Made by a program: the position numbers and the translations under genes. A DNA stretch of 64,000 nt from Rhipicephalus microplus (Eukaryota > Arthropoda > Arachnida > Ixodida > Ixodidae), in the NCBI RefSeq assembly GCF_043290135.1, contig NC_134700.1, forward strand, positions 157,806,053-157,870,052, in the 5' to 3' direction. Below are positions 22,490 to 34,080 of the stretch, one piece after another; the first letter of the stretch is position 1; each line of letters begins with the position of its first letter. Under the pieces are notes generated by a model. That model was given only the letters and a program-made list of their open reading frames with translations. It did no database searches and had not been told where the DNA came from.

Positions 22490-25400
22490 TTTTTTTTCTT
22501 TATTTCCGGTTCAACATCACAAACGGGTTGCTAAGATAAATATATTACAATTCACAACGAACAATACAATAAACTTAAAAATAACTAAGGCCGTCAAGCA
22601 TTACTATAACACATCACGTCCTAGAATTCCTTCATGGTCAGTAGGGCTTCTACCCTTTCTACCCATGAAGGTACACATTCGTCTGTTCTTACTACCTCGA
22701 GTAATCTTGAGATGCTTTCTTTGAAATACTCTCTTGCTGGTCTTCTGTCTGGGTCACAATGAAATCCAGCCATTCTAAAGCGCCATATACTGTGCAAGGC
22801 AGTCATCATGATAAAATCGAAAGGTAATCCATCCTCATTCTCTATTGCCAAATACCTGATCCCATGAGGGTCTAACGGGAACTCTTTTTCGATTGTCCTT
22901 TGTAATACGTCCCAAAAATAAACTCCTTCCCAACAGTGCAGAAAAACATGGTCAATAGTTTCCGGTTTCTTACAGATTAGACAGTGAGATCCCCAAGGCA
23001 TATAAAACCCCCGCTCCTCTAGGAAGGTTCTTACAGGAACTGCTCCCGTGTGTAATTTGAAAAAGAACGTTTTCGCACTTGGAGCTGCTCGCATTTTTTT
23101 AACTCGTTTAAGTACATTCTGACCCTTGCGTGCTGTATATAGCTCTCTGTACAGTGGGATGGGGAGCATCGTGTCACATAAATCTTTGTACAGTTTTTTC
23201 TTTCCAACAGACCACAGGTAGTCAGTTGAAAACCGAACACACAAAAACCGCACGCTGGCCACAACTTCCTTCATGTATCCTTGCACAGCCCCTGTGGTAG
23301 CATGAGTGCTCACAACAAACTCGGGCAACAGTCTACTTAGTTTTGTTTGACACACTGTTAATAGGAAAGGATCTCTTGCCTCGCGAAAAAAGAAAAACCT
23401 ATTTACTAACTGCTTGATAAACAGATGTCCTAGCCCAAGGCCTCCACACTTCACCCGTCTGAACAAATTCGTGCGACTGTACCTTTCCCAGTTAGAGCCC
23501 CACACAAATACTGCAAACACCCGATGTAATTTTTGCACATTGACCCGGGAACAGTACAGCACTTGCATCACATACCACAGCTTAGACACAAAAAACCAGT
23601 TGCATGCAGTAGCCCTAGCAAACATGGACAGATAGGTTGCATTCCACCTATTCGCTTTCTCTTTAATTTCTTTCGTTTGCTGTGTCCAATATTCATCAGT
23701 ACTTTTGTATGACTCGAGCGGTACTCCGAGATATTTAACTGGCGTTCTTGTCCATTTAATGGCTGCAAAAAATTCTGGTGTTGAAGGCCAATATCCATGC
23801 CAGAAGCCGAGGCATTTACCCCAGTTTATATGGCTTCCTGTAACTTCGGCGAAAGATTTAGAAACTCTGATTGATTCTTCAATACCGTCATAGGAAGTGC
23901 TACAAATCGCAACATCATCAGCGTATGTGAGTAATTTGACCTCTGATGATTGTACTCTAAATCCATTAATGATGTCATTCTGCAATATCGACTGACATAA
24001 AGTTTCAATATAGATGCAAAACAAAAGAGGACTAACAGGGCAACCTTGACGCACTGAGCGCTTGATTCTTATGGGGGGGGGGGCCCAATGTCTTGTTGAT
24101 AATTAGTCTCGTACTACCGTTCCGATATGCCATGGCTACTCCGTCAATAATTATCTTACCAACATTAATGTGCTTCAATACTGCAAACAAAAGAGCGTGG
24201 GAAACGCAATCAAACGCTTTCTCCAGATCCAGCTGGAGTATGGCCACACGAGCATGACAGGTGTCAACATATTCGAGCACGGATCGCATTTTATGAACGT
24301 TTGTAACTATGGACCGACCTTTTATTCCACACGTTTGGTGTGGACCGACGATATCTTTTATTACTGACTGAAGTCTGGCCGCCAAAATTTTCATTAATAT
24401 TTTGTAGTCTACGTTTGTCAGTGCGATTGGCCTGTACGCTGTGACGTGCCTGAGCTTTTCAACCTCGTCTGTTTTCGGAATCAGAACAGTACGCGATTCA
24501 CCAAAGGATGGTGGTAATTTCTTTTCCTCATAAGCCTCATTAAAAACGCCCGCGAGTATTGAAGACAATTCGCTTTTAAAACATTTGTACCACTTGGCAC
24601 AAAGACCATCTGGTCCTGGAGATTTCCCAGGATTTAACTTATCAATCGCCCGTTCAACTTCAGATGCAGATATAGATAATTCCAAAGCGTTTTTCACTTC
24701 CTCACTCACTTGCGGCAGGCGTCCTAAGTATTGTCTTTAAATCTTTCTTGGTTTGCCTGTCTACACGCAAAAAGGTTTTCAAAATGACTTGAAAATACGG
24801 ATAAAATGCTGTCCGTATCAGTTACTTCGTGACCATCCTTCTCTATTTTTTCGATATGATTCCGTCGAGCGTTCGTTTTCTCCACCCCTAACGCTCTTTT
24901 GGTTGGCGTCTCTCCAGCCGCTAGAGCCTCAGCCCTAGCACGGACGAGTGCACCGCGGTAGCGTTCCTCGTCATGCAGTGCAAGTTTCTGCTTAATATTG
25001 CGTATGTCAATTTTATATTCTCCCGGTTGTTTGCACTCCAAGTCTATTAGTCTTTCCAAATTCTTTCGGAGTTCTTTTTCTTTCTTTTTCCTTTCATAAC
25101 TCAATGCGCAAGAACGATCAATAGCTTTTATTTTTATTCGCTGCTTGAACTCTTCCCATTGTTCTGCAAGTTTAGCTCCATCATCCATTTTTATATCATT
25201 GATGCAGTTCATAACCTGATCTAAGAAATATTCGTCAGTGATCAAAGTGGAATTCATTTTCCACAGCTCCCAAGAGAAAGTTCCACCTTGTGTTTTCTCT
25301 CCCATATCACATTTAACTAAACAATGATCGCTAAAGTGTATTGGGTAAACAGCATATGTCTTGCAGTGGGCTATTAATTCAAGCGACACGTAAATGCGAT

Positions 25401-26054
25401 CAAGGCGCGCATGGCTATTCCCCTGAAAATGTGTGAAACGCACCTCCCGCGTTCCCTCCATACAGCTGCCCACGTCTTCTAACTCGCATTGAGTAACTAC
25501 GTCCGCTAGCGTCCTACTACTTTTATCGTAATTGGCGCGTCCATTTGCTCGATCTCGCCCATTGAGGACGCAGTTAAAATCACCAAGTAATACAGACTTC
25601 CTTTCCAACGTGAAGTGCTGCTTTAGGTTTGAAAAAAAGAGTGATCGCTCCTCACAAATGGTTGGTGCATAAATACACACTATACGCCACTGACATTCAT
25701 TGAATACAAAATCACAGGAAACCAATCTACCAGATGGGCAAGCGAAGGTATCTTGCACTACCAGACCCGGTAACTTCTTAATGAACAAAACGCAGCCTGC
25801 AGACGTGCCTATTGCTTGACTTACAATAGCGTCGTATATAACGCGCCGTAAACCTCAGCACCATGCCCCGGGTCTCCTCCCCACCGTCTACTTTTGTTTC
25901 TTGTACAGCTAGTACATCCAGATCATGATCCACAAGTAGCCTGTAGACTTGGCTCTGTTTCCGCTTGGTGGCGAGACCTCGAACATTTAACGTTGCAACT
26001 CTAAGTTTCGGTGCAACAGCCATGTCTACACAGTGAAGAAGTATCATGTCTGGG
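22490..26054 (-). mobile_element. L1/Tx1-like LINE 1, whole insertion
   Basis: The boundaries are fixed by a perfect 15-bp duplication. The poly(A) with AATAAA sits at the 22490 side. The 5' end (26054) lies only about 31 bp before the first ORF2 ATG, so there is no ORF1. This is either a 5' truncation or an ORF2-only unit. The 3' UTR is about 130 bp. The insertion lies directly in front of a tRNA-like sequence in the same orientation. Confidence 0.9.
22621..26023 (-). pseudogene. LINE 1 ORF2: endonuclease, reverse transcriptase, C-terminal CCHC
   Basis: Reading leftward from ATG 26023, the endonuclease has LRVATLNVRGL, AVQETK, LLGDFNCV and FSDHCLVKCD. A charged linker follows. The RT has SPGPDGLCAKWYK, AILQLDLEKAFDCVSH, RQGCPVSPLLF, LTYADDVAICS and VKYLGVPLES. 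A C-terminal CLICKKPETIDHVFLHC (CCHC) precedes the end ...MKEF. This layout is that of L1/Tx1-clade ORF2. Breaks are a 2-nt frame change near 25860, a 1-nt loss near 24722, and an expanded G run near 24074-24084. The catalytic motifs are intact, so inactivation looks fairly recent. Confidence 0.9.
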
Positions 26055-26069
26055 CACTGCGCCACACCA
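26055..26069. repeat. Target-site duplication of LINE 1, 5' side copy
   Basis: CACTGCGCCACACCA, identical to 22475-22489. The minus-strand reading is the start of a tRNA-like sequence up to CAGTG of its A box. Confidence 0.9.
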
Positions 26070-27344
26070 ACATGACGTAGATTGCGTGTTAAATACTTAG
26101 TTGCCATACAAACTTACGATTCCACTTAAGTTATGTTTGTCGTGTACACAACATAGACAAGATCTACACCTGCTACTAAAAATTGCACATTTATTAAACA
26201 CAAGCAACTGCGGCCTGTAACGACTGCGGCCTGTAACTAGTGCTATTTTTTTTTACAATTTACAACTTCAAGAAAAAAACCAAGTGGACTGAGGTGCAGC
26301 AACAGTTTACCGGCGGGGTGTGCCAAGTTTAATATCCGTTTCGCGCTCGTTCTAAAGGGTGACATCTGCTCACGCTTTATGACGCCTCTAGGCTCATTCC
26401 ATAGATACGCCCGCCTAATTTATTTGATTGAGTATTGGGATGCTTTTCGCGCAATGTAGAGGGCGGTCGCGCCAGCGCAATGCTGTAGCTTTTTCGCTAA
26501 AGCAACTTCATAACAGCTTGGCCAAAACGAATGCAGTGTGCCGGAAACATTACGCTTCATGTTGGTTCACCAAGCATACGAATTGCCACGTCTGAGTTCT
26601 CGTACAAAAGCTAGAGAAGTGCCGGCGAGTGCGACCGGCGGCTGTCGGTGAGAAGACACTTAATTACGTTCTCTGGGAGTGCTTTAATCGCGTCGCATCG
26701 ATGTTTGTTGCTTCTTGAGCGGACACCATACACAATGAAAAATGCTTCATTTAGGTTAATTGATGCCATGGCTGCGCTGTATTGTCATACTTAATCGTCG
26801 AAATCGTGTATTCTGAAACCCGGAAGCACGGATAACACAATTGTATGGGCTCGGTCGGTAGGCCTAACTTTGATGGAAATCATGGTGGTAGAACATGTAG
26901 TGTACTGATCCCAGATTGGTACACTATATAAGTTGCCCGCCATTATAAGCCCACCCATCATCTGCTTACTGCTTCCCAGCATTATCGCGATGGTGGGCAG
27001 AGCTTCTCAGCTTGGTACACCATGTGGCCCACCATAACAAGCACCACCCACCATATGCTTAGGGCTACCCAGCATTATCGCAATGGTCGGCAGAGTGTCC
27101 CATTATTGCCCACTATCTAGCCTCTGCTTTCCATCATAATTTCCACTTTACCCATCATCTGTACACCATACCACCCAGTATGTCCCGGCATAACCACCAT
27201 ATTTTCCACTACGTCCCACCGTAGCAATCATAATTTCCACCATGCCCACTATTATTTCCACTACGCCCACCATGTTTTCCAGTATCCACCATGGCAATTT
27301 TTCCGATAGGGTAGGCAAGTTTAATTACCAACAAGTCCCAAGCA

Positions 27345-27545
27345 CTGGCATGGCTCAGTGGTAGAGTACTGGACTGGCACCAAACGGACCCGGGTCAGAG
27401 CCCCACGTTGTCAGTAATACTAGGTTTTCTTTTCTTTTTTTGCCGATTTCGCGTGATGTGGTTACGTACACCTGCGGCGGCGGACAACTGTGGTGCTTCG
27501 CGAGACCCCTGATGTGATCTCATAACGGCTTTCGCTGTAAAAGAA
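27345..27545 (+). repeat. tRNA-like SINE segment, plus orientation
   Basis: ATGGCTCAGTGGTAGAGTAC is an A-box-like region, and a degenerate B-box region (CCCGGGTCAGAGCCCCACG) follows. A T-rich stretch, a GC-rich body and CGGCTTTCGCTGTAAAA come next. It is the continuation of the left arm at 21958-22167. Confidence 0.6.
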
Positions 27546-27858
27546 AAAAACGCGGTTAATCAAAAGCGCCAAAGACAATGGGATTATAACTTGAGTCCAC
27601 TGCGTGCCAGCCAAGCATTCTACCACTGAGCCACGCCGGCGCTTGAAGCTCATTTCAAAAGTACCTTTCCTGAGCCTTGATGTCGGGAAAGGAATCGCGC
27701 AAATGTCGCGTTTTAGAACATTAAAGGAACAGCCAAGCGTCACATAATGCGAGTCACGTAAAGAATTGCTCGTCATATTATTCAACCCAATACAAAAGCT
27801 GTGGCGCATGCCCACTTCAAACATAATTCTTCATCGTCGCTAGCCACTGCATCGAAAT
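27546..27858 (-). repeat. tRNA-like SINE, minus orientation (right arm of the inverted pair)
   Basis: In reverse it reads GCAGTGGC...GAAGTGGGCATGCGCCACAG...CGACATCAAG, then GGCGTGGCTCAGTGGTAGAATGC (split across the A box) and a T-rich tail. It faces the plus-orientation copy tail to tail. The match to the left arm is clear but diverged. Confidence 0.65.
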
Positions 27859-28449
27859 ATTGCACAACATCCCTAGCAAGTGTGTATAGCGTATGCTTTT
27901 CCGAAGAATACTAATTAAGGATTTCATAGTGCATGCCAGCCTACTACACAACAGTTATGATTATTTATGGCGTAGTAGGTACCCAGAAAATGTGCTTACA
28001 GCAGTTACAACGCAAGATTCGTGCTTCTCCAAGGGAAAAAGCGAAGGGCAGCTGCACTTTCTTTTCGTGGTTTTTTTTCAGCACTTGATTCAAGTCCATA
28101 GCGTCGCAGCCGACCACGTAACAGTAATCTCAGCCGCTAGCTGTTTAGCAACTTTGCGTGTTGCAATTTTTGAACGGGTATCTCGTTGGAAAAGTGTGAT
28201 AGGGGTATGGTGGGTAGAAGGAGAGGTGTCAGCATCGTCCCGACCGCGCCTTGAAAGGAGGCGTGCTGGTATTTCATTTCGCCGCGGGGTGGTGTGCAAG
28301 TCGCCACCGCGATCGGTCGAGAGCGCTCGCCAGCTGCTAGCGCGGCACTTTTAGTCGCTTGCTCGTGTGCTCGCTAGTCGCAACTTCCGCTCTTTGCCTA
28401 TTTGGACTTGTTCTGGATCAATACGAGTCAATGTGACCATGCCACAGTG

Positions 28450-28647
28450 ATGGGTAAGCAGCAAAGACACTGCTTCGCACCTGGATGCAATGCGGGATAT
28501 GTTTCGTCCCGCAAACATGTGAAGAAAGCGTCTGTTTTCTCTGCTCCCGCCGACGATGAATGGCGCAAGGCCTGGGAGCGTGCGATTTATCGCGCTGACA
28601 AACCACTGGAAAAGAACTGCGTTGTGTGCGAAGCTCATTTTGACTAA
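28450..28647 (+). pseudogene. THAP domain of a P-element-like transposase (N-terminal fragment)
   Basis: The 66-codon ORF carries a C2CH THAP zinc finger: CFAPGCNAGY (first Cys pair), a Trp in DEWRKAWERA, then CVVCEAHF (last Cys and His). THAP domains bind the subterminal DNA of P elements and are also found in host regulators. A TAA directly after the finger (28645-28647) replaces a conserved codon. The similarity resumes just beyond it for about ten residues and then stops. The ORF begins at ATG 28450. Confidence 0.75.
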
Positions 28648-28721
28648 AAATTCATCGTCCGTAGCTACAAGCATGTTATCAACGGGTTCTTAGCAACTTG
28701 AAAAAAAATATACTTATAAGG

Positions 28722-29384
28722 AGGGTGGGTTCCTGAGTGAATCAACTGCCAAAGGACTCCGCGTCACTCTAACCAGCACCTTTTCCACATATGGCTCATG
28801 TCACGAAAACCTTGGGCTATACATACCTGATGACGTCTCGCCTCTACCAAGACACGCTTAAAATCTTTTTGGAATTCTAAAGCAAATGTCCGACTCGAAT
28901 GTTCACCCTTCACAGACAAAATTTTTTATCTCTGTGAATGGCCTCAGTTTTTACAATTTGGCAGTCACCCTCCAGTGGAAACATACCTTCCGGAGTTCTG
29001 AGCAGTCTTCTATGTCAGGGCATCCATAATAATTCAATAAAATTGCAAAATGAGCTTAATGAACAGCTAGATGTGGAGTGCCTCAATGAATTTCATGAAA
29101 TAATTGTTATTTGTGAAGCCCTTCCTGACCACATTCATCTCATTGAACGCGAAAGTGACTCCCGCCTCACTTATTATGTCAGTGGCTATGTCACCCGAAA
29201 GATGGTGAAAAAGACGAAATGCAACGAATGTAGCATGTTGTCGCTCCACTCTGAGAATTCAAGCTTTGTTCCGGCAGAATCATGCCTTCTGTACCCGTCC
29301 AAGTCCTTAACAGACCTGGTCAAATCCACGGAAGATGCACTCACATATTGCTTCAGTTTCAACAAGTTGAGAAGTGACAGCTAG
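28722..29384 (+). pseudogene. P-element-like transposase, C-terminal part
   Basis: The frames carry landmarks also seen on the minus strand at 35.0-34.1 kb: GFLSESTAKGLRV, TSRLYQDTL, then LTYYVSGYVTRKMVKKTKCNEC. This is the C-terminal region of THAP9/P-type transposases. The long middle part (catalytic and GTP-binding region) is absent between 28680 and 28722, so this is an internally deleted copy. The last ORF (28938-29384) is open, but the earlier part has several breaks. Confidence 0.65.
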
Positions 29385-29495
29385 CAAAACAGACCTCTTG
29401 CCTGTCTGTGAAGAGGTTAAATATGGTCGGCTGTGGACACCAAAAACTGGAACTGATAAATCAGATAATTAGATTCTTTACACTTGTCAGACGGT

Positions 29496-29508
29496 ATTCT
29501 CTCGTTGT
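29496..29508. repeat. Target duplication of the inverted RTE copy, left
   Basis: ATTCTCTCGTTGT, matching ATTCTCTGGTTGT at 30316-30328 with one difference. Confidence 0.7.
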
Positions 29509-30315
29509 CCCCTAATCCACTCTGCTCTCTTCTTGTCTTTTAAGGTTACACCTACCATTTTTCTTTCCATTGCTCACTGCGTCGTCCTCAATTTAAGCTG
29601 AACCCTCTTTGTAAGTATCCAGGTTTCTGCTCCGTAGCTAAGTACCGGCAAGATACAGCTGTTATATACCTTCCTCTTGAGGGATAGTGGCAATCTACCT
29701 GTCATAATTTGAGAGTGCTTGCCGAATGTGCTCCACCCCATTCTTATTCTTCTAGTTACTTGAATCTCGTGGTTCAGCTCTGCGGTTATTACCTGCCCTA
29801 AGTAGACATAGTCTTTTACAACTTCAAGTGAACTATTACCTACCTCGAAGCGCTGCTCCTTTCCGAGGTTGTTGTACATTACTTTCGTTTTCTGCAGATT
29901 AATTTTAAGACCCACTTTTCTGCTCTCCTTGTCTAACTCCGTAATCATGAGTTGCAATCCGTCCCCTGAGTTACTCAGCAATGCAATGTCATCCTTAAGA
30001 GACAAGAAGAGAGCAGAGTGGATTAGGGGACAAACGGGGGTTAAGGATATAGTTGAAATAAAGAAGAGGAAATGGACATGGGCCGGGCATATAGCGCGTA
30101 GACAGGATAACCACTGGTCATTAAGGGTGACTAACTGGATTCCCAGAGAAGGGAAGCGGGTTAGGAGGAGACAGAAGGTTAGGTGGGCAGATGAGATTAA
30201 GAAGTTTGCGGGTATAAATTGGCAGCAGCAAGCACAGGACCTGGGTTAACTGGCGGAACATGGGAGAGGCCTTTGTCCTGCAGTGGACGTAGTCAGGCTG
30301 ATGATGATGATGATG
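29509..30315. mobile_element. RTE-type LINE fragment with a 5' inversion
   Basis: Positions 30005-29509 on the minus strand encode RT residues (DDIALLSNSGDGLQLMITEL, YLGQVITAELNHEI, LSYGAETWILTKR). Positions 30001-30315 on the plus strand encode the end of the same protein (KRAEWIRGQTGVKDIVE, WAGHIARRQDNHW, VRWADEIKKFAG) and end in a (GAT)n tail. About 33 bp (GACAAGAAGAGAGCAGAGTG onward) are present in both parts. The layout of inverted 5' part then normal 3' part, with a 13-bp duplication, is the product expected of twin priming. Confidence 0.85.
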
Positions 30316-30328
30316 ATTCTCTGGTTGT

Positions 30329-32110
30329 TGGACAAAATGCGTCAAATCAAAAAAAGAGAAAGAGGGAAAATGAAGTTCTTGAAGTTGAGACGATTGTCTT
30401 GTTCTTGTTCACATTGTTACAAATCTCCCATTAACAACTGTGATGTCACTGTCTGTTTCCTATATACAGAAATCAATTTTCTTGTTAACTGGTTTGTGAC
30501 TGTATCTACGTTTGCCAATCGAATCTAAATGTCATATGTGTGTATATATGCTCATTATATCATCGTATATTTACTGTTCTTTGTAGTTGCCTTATTCACT
30601 TGCCTTAGCTGAGTTTCGTATAACTTGCCGTTCTCTCCAACCTTAATGCATATGTGGTGTTTATTTTTCATGTTGTTTTTTGCTTTCGTGAAAATAAATG
30701 TCTTGCTTGTAAAATTAGACCTTGCTTGCGCAAGTCATAAAAACAATGATTGCCGATACCTTTAGTGCATTGAGACTTCATGGAGAACACTGCGTCATCA
30801 AAGGGAAAACTGCGCGGACTTTGTTTCGTCAAGCTCACAGCAAGTCACTTGATTCTCTATTTTCTAAGCTACTCCAATTTAAGGAAAAAAAAGAAAAAAG
30901 CTGGAAAATTTTTCCAACACTTGCAATGTAAATTAGTGTTTTGTAACCCCTGCCCCCCCCTTCCCCGCATCCCCCACTTGTTTTGTTTGTTTGCAAGGAT
31001 TCTTAGTAGAAAGAACGTGCATTTTTATGGGGTCACGCATACCTACATTCGCGAAGGGAATTAGGCGGCACTTGGACAGCCTTCGTTGAAAAGCTGCAGC
31101 ATTTGAGTCACCTTTTTGTAAGGCCCCAAGGCTGAGTTGAAACGAAAAGGAAGTTAACAAAAGAAACAGATGGAACTTCAGATACGCGTTGAAGTGTGTA
31201 CAGTAGGCAATCGGTAGTACACGATTTCTCAGAGCGTGAAAAAAAAAAAACTTGCCGAATTCATGGCGCCATGCAATGCTTTCGCGATCTTGTGAGATAA
31301 TCAAATCCGGAAATCAAGGAGCAGCTACAACTGGCCACGTAATAGATTAACTGAATTACTGGTTAACGTGAGAAAAAAAGTGCACATTTAAGGGCTCAAT
31401 ATTTTGTTAGATGTCATACGTATCGTATACCGTTTCCATGTTGCATGAGGAAGAAGAAAGGGGGAGATATTTTAGCCATTCCTTGTTTTGTGGTAGAATG
31501 TGCATAGGCCAGGCGGGACGCTCAAAGAACCTGAAATGTCTATCACATCATGGGGAGGAGACTCGCCTGCTCGACTGCAGAGAGTGCAGTTGCTCGCCAG
31601 TTTTTAACGATACCCAGCAATGAAATAAATTCGAGATGGAACTGATGAAAGAATATATCAAATGCCACGATATGCGATAGGGAACTGACTGAAGTATATA
31701 AAATTCACAGAAAAAACATAATCTTGATCGTGTACCTCCCTTAGCGTTATCACGAAAAGACGCTGATCATCTCTTTAGAGAAATCTAATTTAGAATGCAT
31801 CGTGCCCAGGGTTAAATCTGTGGTTTTTACGGCACATGGGCACGTGTTGGTTATTTATTATGTGATTGTCTCATGCACCGTGTTTTCATCTGTGCTAGCT
31901 GCATCACGTGTAGCACATGTTCGTCTTGGTTTTCTTTTCAAACCATGTTGCTTCATCAAAAATACTGACGCCCAAGCTTGCGTGTTAAATCTCGTGTGCG
32001 CGCGTCCTTCAAGGCTGGGCTCGTCATTCTTTGAAATGGTATGCCAGCAGGTTACCGCCATGAATCTTGTTAGACGTATGCAAAAACAGTACCAAAAAAA
32101 CAGCATATCC
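30329..32110. other. A/T-rich stretch, no supported gene
   Basis: I see no domain or repeat with confident identity. The P-element copy interrupted by the RTE may continue a little to the right of 30329. An ORF at 31411-31623 has no recognisable motif. Confidence 0.4.
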
Positions 32111-32139
32111 ACGGAGTGAATGAGGATTGGTGGGGCGAA

Positions 32140-32350
32140 GCGTTCATCAGTCTGTTCGTGCTTTCGTCGCCCATTCGTTCTTGCTTCCGTTCGTCCATGC
32201 GTCCGTCCGTGCGTCCATCCATTCATGTGACCCGTGGTGCATCCGTCCGTCCATGCGTTCCTCCATGCATCAGTCCGTGCGTCCTCGCCCCTTTGTCAGT
32301 CTGTGCGTCCATCAGTCCGTCCGTCTATTTGTACGTCCGCCCATCTATCT
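32140..32350 (+). repeat. Degenerate (GTCC/GTCCATCC)n minisatellite
   Basis: There are many copies of CGTCCGTCC, CGTCCATC and CAGTCCGTG with drift. All reading frames through it are repeat translations (Pro/Ser/Val-rich) and not genes. Confidence 0.8.
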
Positions 32351-33080
32351 ACTGAACACTCCCAAGTACAGCCATCTCACATCTTTTCATCATGTATTCA
32401 TCATATAGAAGTGCCACCATCCAGCGGACATGTTAAGGACCGCTCTTTCGGGTATGTGGCACCGGTGACTACATACACCATCAAAAGATGGACAGACCCA
32501 CACCCTAAGGAGTTTCACCCCTAAAAAAAGAATGCTGCACATGTGTGGAAGCAATAAACATACATTCAACATATGTACCGCGGTGGCACTGTGTTCAGAT
32601 GCGTGTCCAATTCCAGCCGCGGTAATCGCTATTCAACGAACGCTAAACGGGTGGTCAAAACGTCCCCAAAAATTAATAATGTACTATACACGACTTAAGA
32701 TAAGTACCCCCCTCGCCCCACTTTTTTACTCCATTTTCAGTGATGCTAAAAAACAAAGCCTTTACGAAACGTTTGATAATTTTCTACTAGTAATCGCTTA
32801 TGTCGTATTTTGCAGTTAGTGCTAGAAGCTCTGAATTTCAGCCAATCAAGAAAAAAAGACGCACTAAAGAGCTTTTTGAACTTGTGGTTTCGGTTTCCAC
32901 GCCACCGGCGCCGCCGCCGACGACGAAAAGAGGCTGTGCGCCACCGCCGATGATTTTATCTGGCGTGCGCCGACGATGCCGCCGCCACCGCCGACTCGCA
33001 AGGACCTCCACGCCGCCGCCGGTCGAAACCACCTCGACGCACACCTCTACCTTCCAGCCACCATAGTGGAGGTTTCATTA
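32351..33080. other. Dispersed-repeat DNA with a (CCG)-rich block
   Basis: A GC-rich block of CCG/CGC triplets at 32897-33030 lies between A/T-rich flanks. It resembles the CCG-rich part near 17380. No gene is supported. Confidence 0.4.
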
Positions 33081-33084
33081 CAGT

Positions 33085-33185
33085 GGTACAGTTTCAGTGT
33101 ACTAGAAGAGGACAGTGGGCTTACTCCGCCACTCCTCTGACGCAGTTGGTGTCGCATAGGAGAGGTGGCGCCTCAGGCATCTTCA
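33085..33185 (+). repeat. Copy of the TAGTACACT-ended repeat family
   Basis: AGTGTACTAGAAGAGGACAG then TGGGC matches the end sequence of the repeats at 36013-36128 and 48085-48190. Confidence 0.55.
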
Positions 33186-33573
33186 ATGAAAGCTTCGCCT
33201 GCAGAAGCTGCTCGCCGCTGGCCACTCGTACAAGTTGCGACGCGCGTTTCTTCGATATTTTTAATAAACTTGCTTGTATTTACTTCCCTTTGGCTGTACT
33301 GAGAGCGTAAGTTGCTCTCGGTTCACCATTATTTTCCTTTTTTTGCGATAGATTTGCCGAAAGTCCGTCCAATGGCAGCTTATGCAGATATGCTCGCTCC
33401 TTTCTAGTGCGATGCAGTTATTAATTTTTTTCTTGGAGGCGGGGGAGCTTGAGTTCTTTGCACATTTTGACAAACACTACATTTGTTCAAGCCACATCGC
33501 ATTTTCCCCAATATAACACCTCGCCGAGCCCAAAAGGACGTTACCCCTCAAAATATACGGTTTCATGCAGTGA

Positions 33574-33708
33574 CCAGCCGTGTACTTCGATCTATGTGGA
33601 CGTTAAAGAACGCCAGATGGTCGAAATTTCCAAAGCCCTCCACTACGGCGTCTCTCACATTCATGTAATGGTTTTGGGGCGTTAAACCCCAAATATTACT
33701 AATATTAC
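33574..33708 (+). repeat. 5'-truncated tick SINE (Ruka-like)
   Basis: GACGTTAAAGAACGCCAGAT, TGGTCGAAATTTCCAAAGCC, CACTACGGCGTCTCTCA and TTTTGGGGCGTTAAACCCC are SINE-body landmarks shared with the copies at 7.97, 50.1 and 51.65 kb. The head is missing. Confidence 0.8.
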
Positions 33709-33709
33709 A

Positions 33710-34080
33710 GTGACCAGACATACGGTTACATGCTGCGTAGACCTAACCTAAAATGACTTTGTAGCAAGATTGTGCCCTGCCTTCCACCAGACAATTAGAA
33801 AACAGTGCACGCTAGCTTCCTAGCCGAGCTTTAACACGCAGGCGTGCTGGCTGAGTTTGTGCCTTTGATATGATGAAATGAAATTGTTGCTGAACCATCT
33901 TTTGTTCTAATTTGGTTGTTGCACATGGCACAGTAGTTTTCTCGGGGTTTTTAATAACTATAGTTACGCAGTTACACATCTGTTAGACCTATGTACAAGC
34001 TTCTGTTCCTGACATGAAGCTCTTATTTTCAAAACTGAACCACAATATTCAACCACTGCTTTAAACACACTTTATCCACT
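33710..34080. other. A/T-rich stretch, nothing recognised
   Basis: I see no ORF, RNA or repeat that can be supported. It may include the 3' untranslated end of the minus-strand P-like element. Confidence 0.3.

Larger units (their letters stand above)
22168..27313. mobile_element. TIR element with subterminal ATGGTGGGC repeats, interrupted by a LINE
   Basis: The ends are TACCCTATCGG at 22169-22179 and its reverse complement at 27303-27313. Inside each end are many degenerate copies of ATGGTGGGCATGGTGG-type motifs (22188-22300; in reverse at 26950-27295). Without the 3.6-kb LINE the element is about 1.6 kb and has no transposase, so it is non-autonomous. Dense subterminal repeats of this kind usually serve as transposase-binding sites. 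I could not assign a superfamily or a target duplication. Confidence 0.65.

Noticed and set aside
32116..32524. Ser/Val/Pro-rich ORFs near 32.1-32.5 kb
   Set aside because: They are produced by the GTCC-type minisatellite.
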